From assembly GCA_016706565.1 (NCBI GenBank), contig JADJJI010000012.1, positions 62,001 through 126,000 of the forward strand: DNA of 64,000 nt, read 5' to 3'. The position numbers and the translations under genes were made by a program. Below are positions 17,165 to 27,291 of the stretch, one piece after another (position 1 is the first letter of the stretch; each line of letters starts with the position of its first letter). The notes beneath the pieces were generated by a model that saw only the letters and a list, made by a program, of their open reading frames with translations, did no database searches and had not been told where the DNA came from. The DNA comes from Piscinibacter sp. (lineage in GTDB: Bacteria; Pseudomonadota; Gammaproteobacteria; Burkholderiales; Burkholderiaceae_C).

Positions 17165-18013
17165 TCAAACCGGGCGAGCCAGGCGCTTGCAGATCTCCAG
17201 CGCGAGCGCCGACTGGTTGAGCGTGTAGAAGTGGATGCTCGGCGCGCCGCCGGCGATCAGCCGCTCGCACAGCTTGGTGATCACCTCCAGGCCGAAGGCG
17301 CGGATCGACGCGGTGTCGTCCATGTAGCCTTCCATCTTCATCGCCACCCAGCGGGGGATCTCGATGCCGTCGCGCGCCGCGAACTGCGCGATGCGCGCGA
17401 AGTTGTGGAAGGGCATGATGCCCGGCACGATCGGCGCGGTGACGCCCAGCGCCCGCACCTCGTCGACGAAGTGGAAGTAGGCGTCGGGGTTGAAGAAGAA
17501 CTGCGTGATCGCCGAGTCGGCGCCCGCCTTCACCTTGTCGGCGAAGTGCTGCAGGTCGCGCTTCGCGTAGCGCTGCTGCGGGTGGTATTCGGGGTAGGCC
17601 GCCACCTCGATGAACCAGTCCTTGCCCTGCGTCTCGCGGATGAACGACACCAGCTCGCTCGCGTAGCGGAAGTCGCCTGCCGTCGCCGTGCCGCTGGGCA
17701 GGTCGCCGCGCAGCGCCACCAGGCGGCGGATGCCCTGCGCGCGGTAGGTGGCCAGGATCTCGCTGATGCCCTCGCGCGTGGAGCCCACGCAGGACAGGTG
17801 CGGCGCGGCCTCGTGGCCCATCGCGGCGATGGCGCTGACGGTGGCCAGCGTCTTCTCGCGCGTCGAGCCGCCGGCACCGTAGGTCACGCTGAAGAACTCG
17901 GGCTGCGCCGCCGCCAGCTCCTGCACCACCGTCTTCAGCTTGTCGCTGCCCACCGGCGTGTTGGGCGGGAAGAACTCGAAGCTCACGGGAACGGGGAGAT
18001 CGATCTTGTCCAT
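17165..18013 (-). CDS. metF: 5,10-methylenetetrahydrofolate reductase
   Basis: FAD enzyme that reduces methylene-THF to 5-methyl-THF, the methyl donor for methionine synthase. The 282-residue length and SFEFFPPNTPVG near the N-terminus are family hallmarks, with TYGAGGSTREKT and LRGDLPSGTA in the barrel, and ITQFFFNPDAYFHF near the folate site. It is the last gene of a minus-strand operon behind ahcY and tlyA, with only two bases between the tlyA stop and its ATG. With the SAH riboswitch in front of ahcY, this links SAH clearance with remaking of the methyl donor. Confidence 0.96.
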   Translation of the reverse strand: MDKIDLPVPVSFEFFPPNTPVGSDKLKTVVQELAAAQPEFFSVTYGAGGSTREKTLATVSAIAAMGHEAAPHLSCVGSTREGISEILATYRAQGIRRLVALRGDLPSGTATAGDFRYASELVSFIRETQGKDWFIEVAAYPEYHPQQRYAKRDLQHFADKVKAGADSAITQFFFNPDAYFHFVDEVRALGVTAPIVPGIMPFHNFARIAQFAARDGIEIPRWVAMKMEGYMDDTASIRAFGLEVITKLCERLIAGGAPSIHFYTLNQSALALEICKRLARPV

Positions 18014-18015
18014 GT

Positions 18016-18780
18016 TCAGGCTCCTCGGGCGGCGCCGCGTCGGCGTGCCCGGATGAAGAACTCTCGGTTGCCATCGCCACCGGCGATGGGACTCGCAAAC
18101 CAGTCGAGCACGGCCAGGCCGCAATCGGCACACGCCTCGCGCAGCCGGATCTGCACGCGCTCGAACGCACTCTCGTCGCGCACCAGGCCGCCCTTGCCGA
18201 TGTCGGCCGGCTGCAGTTCGAACTGCGGCTTGACCAGCATCAGCATCTCGCCGTTCGGCTTGCGCAGCAACGGCGCCAGCGCCGGCAGCACCAGCGTCAG
18301 CGAGATGAACGACAAGTCGCCGACGATCAGGTCGAAGCTCGCCACCGGCAGCGCCGCCGCCTCCAGGTGCCGGGCATTCAGGCCTTCCAGCGCCATGACG
18401 CGCGGGTCCTGCCTCAGGCGCTCGTGCAACTGGCCATGGCCGACGTCCAGGCCCACCACCAGCTTCGCGCCGCCGTGCAGCAGCGCGTCGGTGAAACCGC
18501 CCGTGCCCTGGCCGACGTCCAGGCAGCTCATGCCCGACACGTCGATGCGGCAGTGCGCCAGCGCGCCCTCGAGCTTCAAGCCGCCGCGCGACACGAAGCG
18601 CAGCTCCGCGTCGTCGGTGACCTGCAGCTCGCAGCCCTCGGGCAGCTCCTCGCCGGCCTTGCGCGGCACGGCCCAGCCGGCCGGCCCGCGCCAGCGCACC
18701 GCGCCCTGCGCGATCAGCCGTTGTGCGGCTGATCGCGTGGGCGCCAGACCGCGCTGCACCAGCAACTGGTCGGCGCGCAT
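18016..18780 (-). CDS. tlyA: TlyA-family 2'-O-methyltransferase (hemolysin A family)
   Basis: A 254-residue protein with an N-terminal S4 RNA-binding domain (MRADQLLVQRGLAPTRSAAQ) and a C-terminal FtsJ/RrmJ-like methyltransferase domain. The SAM loop reads LDVGQGTGGFTDALL, where Gln replaces the usual Ala/Ser. VGDLSFISL and LVKPQFE are conserved motifs. In mycobacteria TlyA methylates 16S and 23S rRNA; the older hemolysin label is misleading. It lies between ahcY (14 bases upstream) and metF (two bases downstream), a linkage found in other betaproteobacteria. It consumes SAM and yields SAH, the signal read by the operon's riboswitch. Confidence 0.92.
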   Translation of the reverse strand: MRADQLLVQRGLAPTRSAAQRLIAQGAVRWRGPAGWAVPRKAGEELPEGCELQVTDDAELRFVSRGGLKLEGALAHCRIDVSGMSCLDVGQGTGGFTDALLHGGAKLVVGLDVGHGQLHERLRQDPRVMALEGLNARHLEAAALPVASFDLIVGDLSFISLTLVLPALAPLLRKPNGEMLMLVKPQFELQPADIGKGGLVRDESAFERVQIRLREACADCGLAVLDWFASPIAGGDGNREFFIRARRRGAARGA

Positions 18781-18794
18781 GGCGGCTCCGCCAA

Positions 18795-20228
<1,434 letters not shown>

Positions 20229-20310
20229 GTGAGGCTCCAGAAGTGATGGAACCCGCACCGGGACACGTCAGGGGACTTGTTCAATCTCACCCACGAGGTC
20301 TGATCGTGCG

Positions 20311-20383
20311 GGTGAGCGCGGTTGCATGAATGGCTTCCGAGCCTGGGGCCTGAGTGCAGGCCTTGCAACGCTCCTCGGAACAG
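20311..20383 (-). ncRNA. SAH riboswitch upstream of ahcY
   Basis: Read on the minus strand, TTCCGAGGAGCGTTGCAA starts at 20381. P1 forms between 20375-20381 (TTCCGAG) and 20336-20342 (CTCGGAA). P2 is the GGCCTG/CAGGCC hairpin at 20348-20363. The segment CCCCAGGCTCGG closes the junction, and TGCAACCGCGCTC further on can pair with GAGCGTTGCA to make the pseudoknot. These are the defining parts of the SAH aptamer known from betaproteobacterial ahcY leaders, where SAH binding raises expression. Bases 20259-20310 then form the expression platform, including a CTCACCC/GGGTGAG hairpin. Confidence 0.92.
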
Positions 20384-20389
20384 GCGGAA

Positions 20390-20395
20390 TTCTAG
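20390..20395 (-). promoter_or_regulatory. -10 element for the riboswitch-ahcY operon
   Basis: TAGAAT on the minus strand lies about seven bases before the first base of the aptamer, so transcription would begin right at P1. No good -35 box is visible 16-18 bases upstream, so the promoter is either weak or activator-dependent. Confidence 0.45.
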
Positions 20396-20463
20396 CAGCG
20401 GCTTGCGAATCGCGCCTCGGCCGCGGGTCGACGCGGCGCAGCCCAACCGGTAACCTCGCACGA

Positions 20464-20988
20464 ATGGAGCCGTTGCAGGTGGTTGTCATGGGCGTCAGCG
20501 GCTGCGGCAAGAGCAGCCTCGGCCAGGCGCTGGCGCACGCGATGGGCGCCGAGTTCATCGAGGGAGACCGCCATCACCCGTCGGAGAACGTCGCGCGCAT
20601 GGCCGCCGGCGTGCCGCTCACCGATGCCGACCGTGCCGGCTGGCTGGCCACGCTGGCCGATCTGCTGACGAAGGCGCGGCAGGAGGGCCGGCCGGTGGTG
20701 CTGGCCTGCTCGGCGCTCAAGCGCACCTACCGCGACGTGCTGCGCCGTGCCGGCCCGCTGCGCTTCGTGCTGATGACGGCGCCCCGCGAGGTGCTCGCGC
20801 AGCGTCTGGCCGCGCGCAGCGGCCACTACATGCCGGCTTCGCTGCTGCCCAGCCAGCTCGCCACGCTGGAGCCACCGAAGGCCGACGAGGCCGCGATCGT
20901 CGTCGACGCGACACACACCTTGCCCGTCCTCGTGGACACTGTTCTGGCCCAGCTGCGCACGCTCCACACCCAACCCACTGCACCATGA
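20464..20988 (+). CDS. gntK: Gluconokinase
   Basis: Phosphorylates D-gluconate with ATP to 6-phosphogluconate. At 174 residues it is the usual thermoresistant GntK size. The P-loop GVSGCGKSS starts at about residue 10, then FIEGDRHHPSENVARMAAG, PLTDADRAGWLATL and VLACSALKRTYRD, all diagnostic of the family. The start MEPLQVVVMGVSGCG is chosen because an earlier in-frame Met would run the gene into the divergent riboswitch. The stop overlaps the start of the next gene, a gluconate 5-dehydrogenase-like SDR, so the two probably act together in gluconate or keto-gluconate use. Confidence 0.94.
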   Translation: MEPLQVVVMGVSGCGKSSLGQALAHAMGAEFIEGDRHHPSENVARMAAGVPLTDADRAGWLATLADLLTKARQEGRPVVLACSALKRTYRDVLRRAGPLRFVLMTAPREVLAQRLAARSGHYMPASLLPSQLATLEPPKADEAAIVVDATHTLPVLVDTVLAQLRTLHTQPTAP

Positions 20989-21755
20989 ACGTTCTCGACA
21001 GTTTCCGCCTCGACGGCCGGCTCGCGCTGGTCACCGGTTCCTCGGCCGGCCTCGGCCTGGCCATCGCCCGCGGCCTCGCGCAGGCCGGAGCACGCGTCGT
21101 GCTCAATGGCCGCGATGCGGCGCGGCTGGCGCAGGCCGAGGCGCAATTGCGCGGAGAGGGCCTCGACGTGGTCTCGCGAGGCTTCGACGTCACCGAGCGC
21201 GCCGCCGTCGACGCCGCCATCGCCGGGATCGAACGCGACCTCGGCGCCATCGAGATCCTCGTCAACAACGCCGGCATCCAGCGCCGCGCGCCGTTCCAGG
21301 ATTTCGCCCAGGCCGACTGGCAGGAGCTGATGCGCACCAACCTCGACAGCGTGTTCCAGGTCGGCCAGGCCGTGGCGCGCTGCATGATCCCGCGCGGCCG
21401 CGGCCGCATCATCAACATCTGCTCGGTGATGAGCGAACTGGGCCGCCCGGGCATCGTGCCCTACACCGCCAGCAAGGGCGCGGTGAAGATGCTCACCAAG
21501 GGCATGGCGGTCGACCTCGGGCCGCTGGGCATCAATGTCAACGGCATCGGGCCGGGCTACTTCAAGACCGAGCTGAACCGCAAGCTGATCGACGACCCGG
21601 CCTTCAGCGGCTGGCTGGTCGGCCGCACGCCGAGCCGGCGCTGGGGCGAGGTGGAAGAACTCGCCGGCGCGGCGGTGTTCCTCGCCAGCGAGGCTGGGCG
21701 TTTCGTCAACGGCCACATCCTCTATGTGGACGGCGGGCTGACAGCCAGTGTCTGA
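20985..21755 (+). CDS. SDR oxidoreductase, probable gluconate 5-dehydrogenase
   Basis: A 256-residue classical SDR. The cofactor loop is TGSSAGLGLAIA (residues 17-28), NNAG follows, the catalytic Ser lies in ICSVMSELGRP, and the Tyr/Lys pair is YTASKGAVK. NGIGPGYFKTELN and the C-terminal NGHILYVDGG are typical. The sequence resembles the IdnO/Gno group that interconverts gluconate and 5-ketogluconate; coupling with gntK (ATGA overlap) supports this, though other sugar acids are possible. Third gene of the set is an EamA transporter whose GTG overlaps this stop. Confidence 0.83.
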   Translation: MNVLDSFRLDGRLALVTGSSAGLGLAIARGLAQAGARVVLNGRDAARLAQAEAQLRGEGLDVVSRGFDVTERAAVDAAIAGIERDLGAIEILVNNAGIQRRAPFQDFAQADWQELMRTNLDSVFQVGQAVARCMIPRGRGRIINICSVMSELGRPGIVPYTASKGAVKMLTKGMAVDLGPLGINVNGIGPGYFKTELNRKLIDDPAFSGWLVGRTPSRRWGEVEELAGAAVFLASEAGRFVNGHILYVDGGLTASV

Positions 21756-22662
21756 GCCCGTGCCACGCCCCGCGTCGCTGTCGACTGCCGCCTTCGCCAC
21801 GCTGCTGCTCATCGCGCTGCTGATGGGCGCGAACCACGTGGCGGCGCGCGTGGCCTTCAACCATGGCGTCGACGTCGCCACCGCGGTCGTCTTCCGCAGC
21901 AGCATCACGGCGCTGGTGGTCGGCATGCTGCTCGTCGTGCAGAAGGTGCCGGTGCGGCTCAGCGCGAAACACCGCCGCGCCTTGCCGGCCATCGGCGTGC
22001 TGATCGCGGTGCAGAGCCTGTGCCTGTATTCGTCGGTGGCGCGGCTGCCGGTGGCGCTGGCCTTGCTGGCCTTCAACACTTACCCGCTGTGGACGGCGCT
22101 GTGGGCGCGTCTCGTCTACGGCCACCGCCCCGAGCGCCGCGTGCTGCTGGCCATGCCGGTGATGCTGGTCGGCCTGGCGCTCGCGCTGGACGTGTTCGGC
22201 GCCGCCTCCGGCCTGGGAGCGGCCGGGCAGTGGAGCCGCATCGGTGCCGGCGTGGCCTTCGCGCTTGCGGCGGCAGCCACCTTCGGCCTGGCGCTGGTGT
22301 TCACGCAGCACGAGGCGGGCGATCTCGACGGCCGCCTGCGCACGGCGACGACGATGGGCCAGGTGGCATTGCTCGCGCTGGTCGGCGTGGCGGTGCAGGG
22401 CGGCTTCCACCTGCCGGATGCCGCCGCAGGCTGGTGGGGCCTGGTCGGCCTGACCCTGCTCTACGGCACCGGTTTCACGATCATGTTCACCGTGCTGCCG
22501 CGCCTGGGCGTGGTCGGCAACTCGGCGATCATGAACGTCGAGCCGATCTTCGCGCTGGTGCTGGCCTGGGCCGTGCTCGGCCAGTCGATCGCGCCCTCGC
22601 AGGTGGCCGGCGGGCTGGTTGTCGTGGCCACCGTGATGTGGCTGGGCCTGCGCCGGCGCTGA
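21748..22662 (+). CDS. EamA/DMT-superfamily transporter
   Basis: A 304-residue inner-membrane protein with about ten hydrophobic helices arranged as two EamA repeats (residues about 12-135 and 150-300). The first repeat shows LMGANHVAARVAF and LYSSVARLPVALALLAFNTY; the second ends NVEPIFALVLAWAVLGQ, the conserved EamA motif before the last helix. Substrate unknown; export of a metabolite or solute is usual for this family. It starts with GTG inside the stop of the SDR gene. Its TGA at 22660-22662 directly abuts the convergent stop of the SMP-30 gene, leaving no spacer at all. Confidence 0.87.
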   Translation: MSEPVPRPASLSTAAFATLLLIALLMGANHVAARVAFNHGVDVATAVVFRSSITALVVGMLLVVQKVPVRLSAKHRRALPAIGVLIAVQSLCLYSSVARLPVALALLAFNTYPLWTALWARLVYGHRPERRVLLAMPVMLVGLALALDVFGAASGLGAAGQWSRIGAGVAFALAAAATFGLALVFTQHEAGDLDGRLRTATTMGQVALLALVGVAVQGGFHLPDAAAGWWGLVGLTLLYGTGFTIMFTVLPRLGVVGNSAIMNVEPIFALVLAWAVLGQSIAPSQVAGGLVVVATVMWLGLRRR

Positions 22663-23592
22663 TCAGGCCGCCTGCGGCCGCGCGCCGCGCGTGTTCAGGT
22701 AGACGGCGTACAGCGAGGTCGTGCCGCAGATGAACAGCCGGTTCAGCTTGGCGCCGCCGAAGCAGACGTTGGCCACCGTCTCCGGGATCAGGATCTTGCC
22801 AAGCAGCGTGCCGTCCGGCGCATGGCAGTGCACGCCGTCGCCGGCCGACAGCCACAGGTTGCCGTGCACGTCCACGCGCAGGCCGTCGTACAGGCCCACC
22901 GGGCAGGTGGCGAACACCTCGCCGCCCGACAGCGTGCCGTTCGTGCCGACCTTGAAGCGCCGCACATGGTGCGGGCCGTCGGCCTGGTGCGTGGCGCCGG
23001 TGTCGACGATGTACAGCAGCGATTCGTCCGGCGAGAAGGCCAGGCCGTTGGGCTGCACGAAGTCGTTGGCCACCACCGTCGTCTTGCCGCTGGCTTCGTC
23101 GAAGCGATAGACACGGCGCGCGCCGATCTCGCTGGTCGCCGCGTCGCCTTCGTAGTCGCTGTCGATGCCGTAGCTCGGGTCGGTGAACCAGAGGCTGCCG
23201 TCGCTCTTCACCACCACGTCGTTCGGCGAGTTCAGCCGCTTGCCCTCGACCTGCGAGACCAGCACGGTGCGCGAGCCGTCGTGCTCGGTGCGCGACACGC
23301 AGCGCCCGCGGTGCTCGCAGCTCACCAGCCGGCCCTGCAGGTCGACGGTGTGGCCATTGGTGTTCATCGCCGGCTGGCGGAACACCGACACCGAGCCGTC
23401 GGTTTCGTCCCAGCGCAGCATGCGGTCGTTGGGGATGTCCGACCAGACCAGGTAGCGCCCGGCGGCGAACCAGGCCGGCCCTTCGGCCCAGCGGCAGCCG
23501 GTCCAGAGCTCCTCGACGTGCACGTTGGGAAAGGCCAGCGTCCTGAAGCGCGGGTCCAGCACCTCGAAGCTTTCGGTGAGTTCGATGACCAT
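22663..23592 (-). CDS. SMP-30/gluconolactonase-family lactonase
   Basis: A 309-residue six-bladed beta-propeller enzyme that hydrolyses sugar lactones using a divalent metal. Visible family motifs: RWAEGPAWFAAGRYLVWSDI (metal Glu in the EGP turn), NTNGHTVDLQGRLVSCEH, NSPNDVVVKSDGSLWFTDP, VQPNGLAFSPDESLLYIVDT and VDVHGNLWLSAGDG, carrying the Asn/Asp ligands. It is the last gene of the minus-strand run that starts at 35391, downstream of the ribose-type permease (27 bases). Expected role: open an aldonolactone before the IlvD/Edd dehydratase encoded upstream. The sugar is not identifiable. Confidence 0.9.
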   Translation of the reverse strand: MVIELTESFEVLDPRFRTLAFPNVHVEELWTGCRWAEGPAWFAAGRYLVWSDIPNDRMLRWDETDGSVSVFRQPAMNTNGHTVDLQGRLVSCEHRGRCVSRTEHDGSRTVLVSQVEGKRLNSPNDVVVKSDGSLWFTDPSYGIDSDYEGDAATSEIGARRVYRFDEASGKTTVVANDFVQPNGLAFSPDESLLYIVDTGATHQADGPHHVRRFKVGTNGTLSGGEVFATCPVGLYDGLRVDVHGNLWLSAGDGVHCHAPDGTLLGKILIPETVANVCFGGAKLNRLFICGTTSLYAVYLNTRGARPQAA

Positions 23593-23619
23593 GGCTGTCT
23601 CCCGGAACGAGTGAATGCG

Positions 23620-24588
23620 TCAGTCCGAATGGCGCCGTCCGCGCCCGTAGACGAGCAGCATCGTGATGATCACGATGCCGTAGATGATCTGCCGGCCCAT
23701 CTCGGGGATCTGCATCACCGACAGGATGGACTGCAGCAGCGTGATCAGGATCACCCCGACCACGGTGCCCAGGTAGGAGCCGCGGCCGCCGAGGATGTTG
23801 GTGCCGCCCAGCACCACCGCGGCGATGGCCGGCAGCAGGTAGGCGTCGCCCATCGCCTGGTAGGCCTTGGTGGAGTAGCCGGTGAGCAGCACGCCCGCCG
23901 CCGCCGAGCAGGCGCCGGCGATCACGAAGCACATCAGCACCACGCGGCGCGTGTCCACGCCCGAAAGGTAGGCGGCGCGCTCGCGGTTGCCCACCGCATA
24001 GATGGATCGGCCCAGCGTCGTGCGGTGCAGCAGGAACAGCGTGGCCGCACCGACCACCGCCCACACCAGCAGCGCGTTCGGAATGCCCAGCAGCGAGCGG
24101 CCGGTGGCGATCAGGTGCATCGCCGGGGTGGAGCGGTCCTGCGGCGCGAAGCCGCCGGTCTGCACCACGATCAGCCCCTGCGCCACGGCGTTGATGCCCA
24201 GCGTGAAGATCATCGAGGGCACGCGCAGGTAGGCCACGCCGAAGCCGTTGACGGCGCCGAGCAACGCGCCGCAGGCGATGCCGAACGGGATCGCGATGGC
24301 CTCGCCGGTCGCGCCCCACCAGCCCGCCGCGGCGGCCGACATCACGCCGCCCACCGTCACCAGCCAGGGCACCGACAGGTCGATGCCGCCGAGCAGGATC
24401 ACCAGCATCGCGCCGGTGGCGATGATGCCGAGGAAGGAGGCGATCTGCAGTTGCAGCAGCAGGTACTCGGCCGACAGGAAGTTCTGCGAGTACATGCTGC
24501 CCACGAGCAGCAGCACGACGGTGCAGCCGGCGGCGGCCAGCACCGGGATGTGGCCAGAACGCTTGAGGCGAAGAGCAAGTGCCGTCAT
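23620..24588 (-). CDS. CUT2 sugar ABC transporter permease (second subunit)
   Basis: A 322-residue RbsC/YjfF-type permease with eight to ten hydrophobic helices. Family blocks: MLVILLGGIDLSVPWLVTVG, GAVNGFGVAYLRVPSMIFTL, and AAVVLGGTNILGGRGSYLGT near the ATPase-contact loop. CUT2 systems import monosaccharides or sugar acids with one ATPase of two fused domains and two permeases. This gene and the next upstream one are the two permeases. A short stem-loop pair (24605-24632) separates them. Its sequence is rather different from the partner, so the pair forms a heterodimer. Confidence 0.9.
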   Translation of the reverse strand: MTALALRLKRSGHIPVLAAAGCTVVLLLVGSMYSQNFLSAEYLLLQLQIASFLGIIATGAMLVILLGGIDLSVPWLVTVGGVMSAAAAGWWGATGEAIAIPFGIACGALLGAVNGFGVAYLRVPSMIFTLGINAVAQGLIVVQTGGFAPQDRSTPAMHLIATGRSLLGIPNALLVWAVVGAATLFLLHRTTLGRSIYAVGNRERAAYLSGVDTRRVVLMCFVIAGACSAAAGVLLTGYSTKAYQAMGDAYLLPAIAAVVLGGTNILGGRGSYLGTVVGVILITLLQSILSVMQIPEMGRQIIYGIVIITMLLVYGRGRRHSD

Positions 24589-24672
24589 GGATGGAGCTCC
24601 CTACGGCCTTCGGCCGGTCCCTCCAAGAGGGAGCATTCGCACTTGGGGCGGCCCGGCGTGCTCATGGCGCCC

Positions 24673-25653
24673 TCACTTGAACAGATCCAGCCGGTTGCTC
24701 ACCTTGAGCAACTGCAGCGAGCCCAGGCTCACCGCGGCGAGCAGGATGAAGCCCTGGAACAGCGGCTGCCACAGCGGCTCGAGGTCGAACACGAACAGCA
24801 GGTCGCCGATGGTGCGCAGCACCAGCGCGCCGAACACCGAGCCGATCGCCGTGCCGGCGCCGCCGGCCAGCGAGGTGCCGCCGATCACCACGGCGGCGAT
24901 CGAGTTCAGCGTGTACACGCCGCCGATCGTCGACGAGGCCTCGCCGGAGTAGGTCACGAAGGTCAGCAGCAGCCCGCCGATGGCTGCAAGCAGCCCGGCC
25001 AGCGTGTAGGCGATCAGCTTGGTGCGGCCGATGTTCACGCCCGACATGTAGGCAGCGGCTTCCGACGAGCCGATGGCCAGTGCCGCGCGGCCGCTGACCG
25101 AGCGGCGGTAGGGCACCCACACGAGCAGCACCACGCCTAGCAGCACCAGCAGCATGGCCGGCACACCGCCGGGCGAGCCGGTCAGCGCGTCGGCCAGGCC
25201 GGCGTGCACGTCGCCGCCGGGCACTGGCCGCAGGCCCAGCGCAATGCCGTAGTACACCGTGCCGGTGGCCAGCGTCGTGATGATCGGCTGCAGCCGGCCG
25301 TAGACGATGATCGCGCCGTTGATCCAGCCGCACAGCGCGCCGACCGCGAGCACCGCGACCACGCCGAACGCTGCCTGCAGCGGCGTGCCGACCACCAGGT
25401 GCGAGGCCACGCAGTTGGCGAGCACGAACACCATGCCCACCGACAGGTCGATGCCGGCGGTGAGCACGGGCAGCGTCTGCGCCATCGCCACGATGGCCAG
25501 CAGCACGCCCTTGTTCGCAGCGGTGGTGATCACCGGCGCCGTCCAGCCGGCCTGGTGGTTGAGGATGTACAGCGCGAAGATGACGACGAACATCGCCGCG
25601 GCCGCGTAGGCGCCCTTGTGCTCGCGCAGGTGGAACTTCCAGTCGTCATTCAT
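24673..25653 (-). CDS. CUT2 sugar ABC transporter permease (first subunit)
   Basis: A 326-residue RbsC-like permease. It has LPVLTAGIDLSVGMVFVLAN, CGWINGAIIVYGRLQPIITT, AIGSSEAAAYMSGVN and AAVVIGGTSLAGGAGTAIGS, the last two being CUT2 signatures. The start MNDDWKFHLREHKG was chosen because its ATG overlaps the stop of the ATPase gene (ATGA) and precedes the first membrane helix. A longer in-frame extension would run through the ATPase gene and is not coding. Expected partner of the ATPase at 25650 and binding protein at 27292. Confidence 0.9.
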   Translation of the reverse strand: MNDDWKFHLREHKGAYAAAAMFVVIFALYILNHQAGWTAPVITTAANKGVLLAIVAMAQTLPVLTAGIDLSVGMVFVLANCVASHLVVGTPLQAAFGVVAVLAVGALCGWINGAIIVYGRLQPIITTLATGTVYYGIALGLRPVPGGDVHAGLADALTGSPGGVPAMLLVLLGVVLLVWVPYRRSVSGRAALAIGSSEAAAYMSGVNIGRTKLIAYTLAGLLAAIGGLLLTFVTYSGEASSTIGGVYTLNSIAAVVIGGTSLAGGAGTAIGSVFGALVLRTIGDLLFVFDLEPLWQPLFQGFILLAAVSLGSLQLLKVSNRLDLFK

Positions 25654-27179
25654 GCCGCCGCCGCCTCCGTCGTCGTCAGGTTCAGGGCGCTGGCCACGAG
25701 CGCACGTTCGGTCAGCTCGTCGCCGGCCAGCCAGCGCACGATGCGGCCGTCGAAGAACACCGCGACACGGTCGCAGCAGCCGATCAGCTCGGCGTAGTCG
25801 GTCGAGTACAGCAGCACCGCGGCGCCGTCTTCGGCCAGGCGGCGCAGCAGTGCGTAGATCTCCTGCTTGGTGCCCACGTCGATGCCGCGTGTCGGGTCGT
25901 TGAGCAGGATGATGCGCGGCGCGTTCATCAGCCACTTGGCGATCACCACCTTCTGCTGGTTGCCGCCCGACAGCGTGCCCACCGGCACCGACAGGTCGGG
26001 CGCCTTGATCGACAGGCGCTTGACCATGTCTTGCGCGGCGCGCAGCTCGGCGCCGCTGGCCACGATGCCGGCGCTGCTGAGACGGTCCAGCGCGGCGAAG
26101 CTGAGGTTGTCGAGCACCGACATCGGCAGCATCAGGCCGTCGGTCTTGCGGTCCTCCGGCACCAGCGCGATGCCGAAGTCGTCGCGCTTGGCCTGCTTGG
26201 GGCTGTGCAGTTGCACCGGCCGGCCTTCGAGCTTGAGCTCGCCGCCGACGCCGCGCAGCACGCCGAACAGCGCGAGGAAGAATTCGCGCTGGCCCTGGCC
26301 GTCCAGGCCGCCCAGGCCGACGATCTCGCCCGGCCGCGCCGTCAGGTCGATGTCGTGCAGCCGGCCTTGCCACGACAGGCCGCGCGTTTCCAGCGCAGGC
26401 GCCTTGGCGTCCAGGCCGGACTGCACCGGCGGCTTGGGCGGGAAGGCATGCTCGATGTCGCGGCCGATCATCATCTCCACCGTCTGCGCATCGCTTTGCG
26501 TGCCGGCGGCAAAGGTGGCCACATGCTGGCCGTTGCGGAACACCGAGCAGTCGTCGGCCAGCTCGGCGATCTCGTTCATGCGGTGCGAGATGTAGACGAT
26601 CGCCATGCCCTCGTCGCGCAGCCGCTTGAGCAGCGTATAGACGCGCTGCACGTCGGCGGCGGTGAGCGCCGAGGTGGCCTCGTCGAGGATGAGGATCTTC
26701 GGGTTGCGCGACAGCGCCTTGGCGATCTCCACCATCTGGCGGCGCGACAGCGAAAGGCTGCCCACCGGCGCCAGCGGGTGGATGTCTTCCGCACCGGCGC
26801 GCGCCAGCGCCGCCTCGGCGATGCGGCGCTGTTCCTTGCGGTCGATCAGGCCGACCTTGCGCGGCGGATTGGTGATGCAGATGTTGTCGGCGACGCTCAG
26901 ATCGGGCATCAGCGACAGTTCCTGGAAGATGCAGGCGATGCCGGCCGACACCGCGTCCTGCGGGTGCGCGAAGCGCCGCTCGCGCCCCTCCAGCACGATG
27001 CGGCCCTCGTCGGGCTGCACCACGCCCGACATGATCTTGATGAGCGTCGACTTGCCCGCGCCGTTCTCGCCGAGCAAGGCATGGATGCGACCCGGCGCAC
27101 AGGCGAAACGCGCGCGCTCGAGCGCGCGCACCCCGCCGTAGCGCTTGGAGATGTCGATCAACTCAAGAATCGGTTCCAA
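25650..27179 (-). CDS. CUT2 sugar ABC transporter, dual ATPase subunit
   Basis: A 509-residue protein of two fused ATPase domains. Domain 1 has Walker A GENGAGKST (about 37-45), a signature read LSLSRRQ in place of LSGGQ, and Walker B ILILDEATSAL. Domain 2 lacks Walker A, as is normal in this family, but has LSGGNQQKVVIAKWL and ILLNDPTRGIDVG, where Asp stands where Glu is usual. Domain 2 of RbsA-type proteins is catalytically weak, and this fits. It lies between the binding-protein gene and the permeases, with a strong hairpin in the upstream gap that may reduce read-through from the binding-protein gene. Confidence 0.92.
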   Translation of the reverse strand: MEPILELIDISKRYGGVRALERARFACAPGRIHALLGENGAGKSTLIKIMSGVVQPDEGRIVLEGRERRFAHPQDAVSAGIACIFQELSLMPDLSVADNICITNPPRKVGLIDRKEQRRIAEAALARAGAEDIHPLAPVGSLSLSRRQMVEIAKALSRNPKILILDEATSALTAADVQRVYTLLKRLRDEGMAIVYISHRMNEIAELADDCSVFRNGQHVATFAAGTQSDAQTVEMMIGRDIEHAFPPKPPVQSGLDAKAPALETRGLSWQGRLHDIDLTARPGEIVGLGGLDGQGQREFFLALFGVLRGVGGELKLEGRPVQLHSPKQAKRDDFGIALVPEDRKTDGLMLPMSVLDNLSFAALDRLSSAGIVASGAELRAAQDMVKRLSIKAPDLSVPVGTLSGGNQQKVVIAKWLMNAPRIILLNDPTRGIDVGTKQEIYALLRRLAEDGAAVLLYSTDYAELIGCCDRVAVFFDGRIVRWLAGDELTERALVASALNLTTTEAAAA

Positions 27180-27251
27180 GCAGACTCCTCGCAGCAGCGA
27201 GAGTGATCAAGCAGTCGCCGCGGATCCGGCTCCGCCGGTCCGCTGGCGGCC

Positions 27252-27283
27252 CCCCCTTGAGGGGGAGCGCCGTGAGGCGCTCC
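27252..27283 (-). terminator. Intercistronic hairpins between binding-protein and ATPase genes
   Basis: GGAGCGCC-GTGA-GGCGCTCC at 27264-27283 is a perfect 8-bp stem, and CCCCC-TTGA-GGGGG lies beside it at 27252-27265. There is no U-tract, so this is a processing or attenuation site rather than a full terminator. It would allow more binding protein than ATPase from one transcript, as is usual in such operons. Confidence 0.5.
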
Positions 27284-27291
27284 GGGGGTGG

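Noticed and set aside
22822-25140. A 772-codon open frame on the plus strand
   Set aside because: It is antisense to the lactonase and two permeases and is made of His/Arg/Gln-rich repeats typical of antisense frames in GC-rich DNA.
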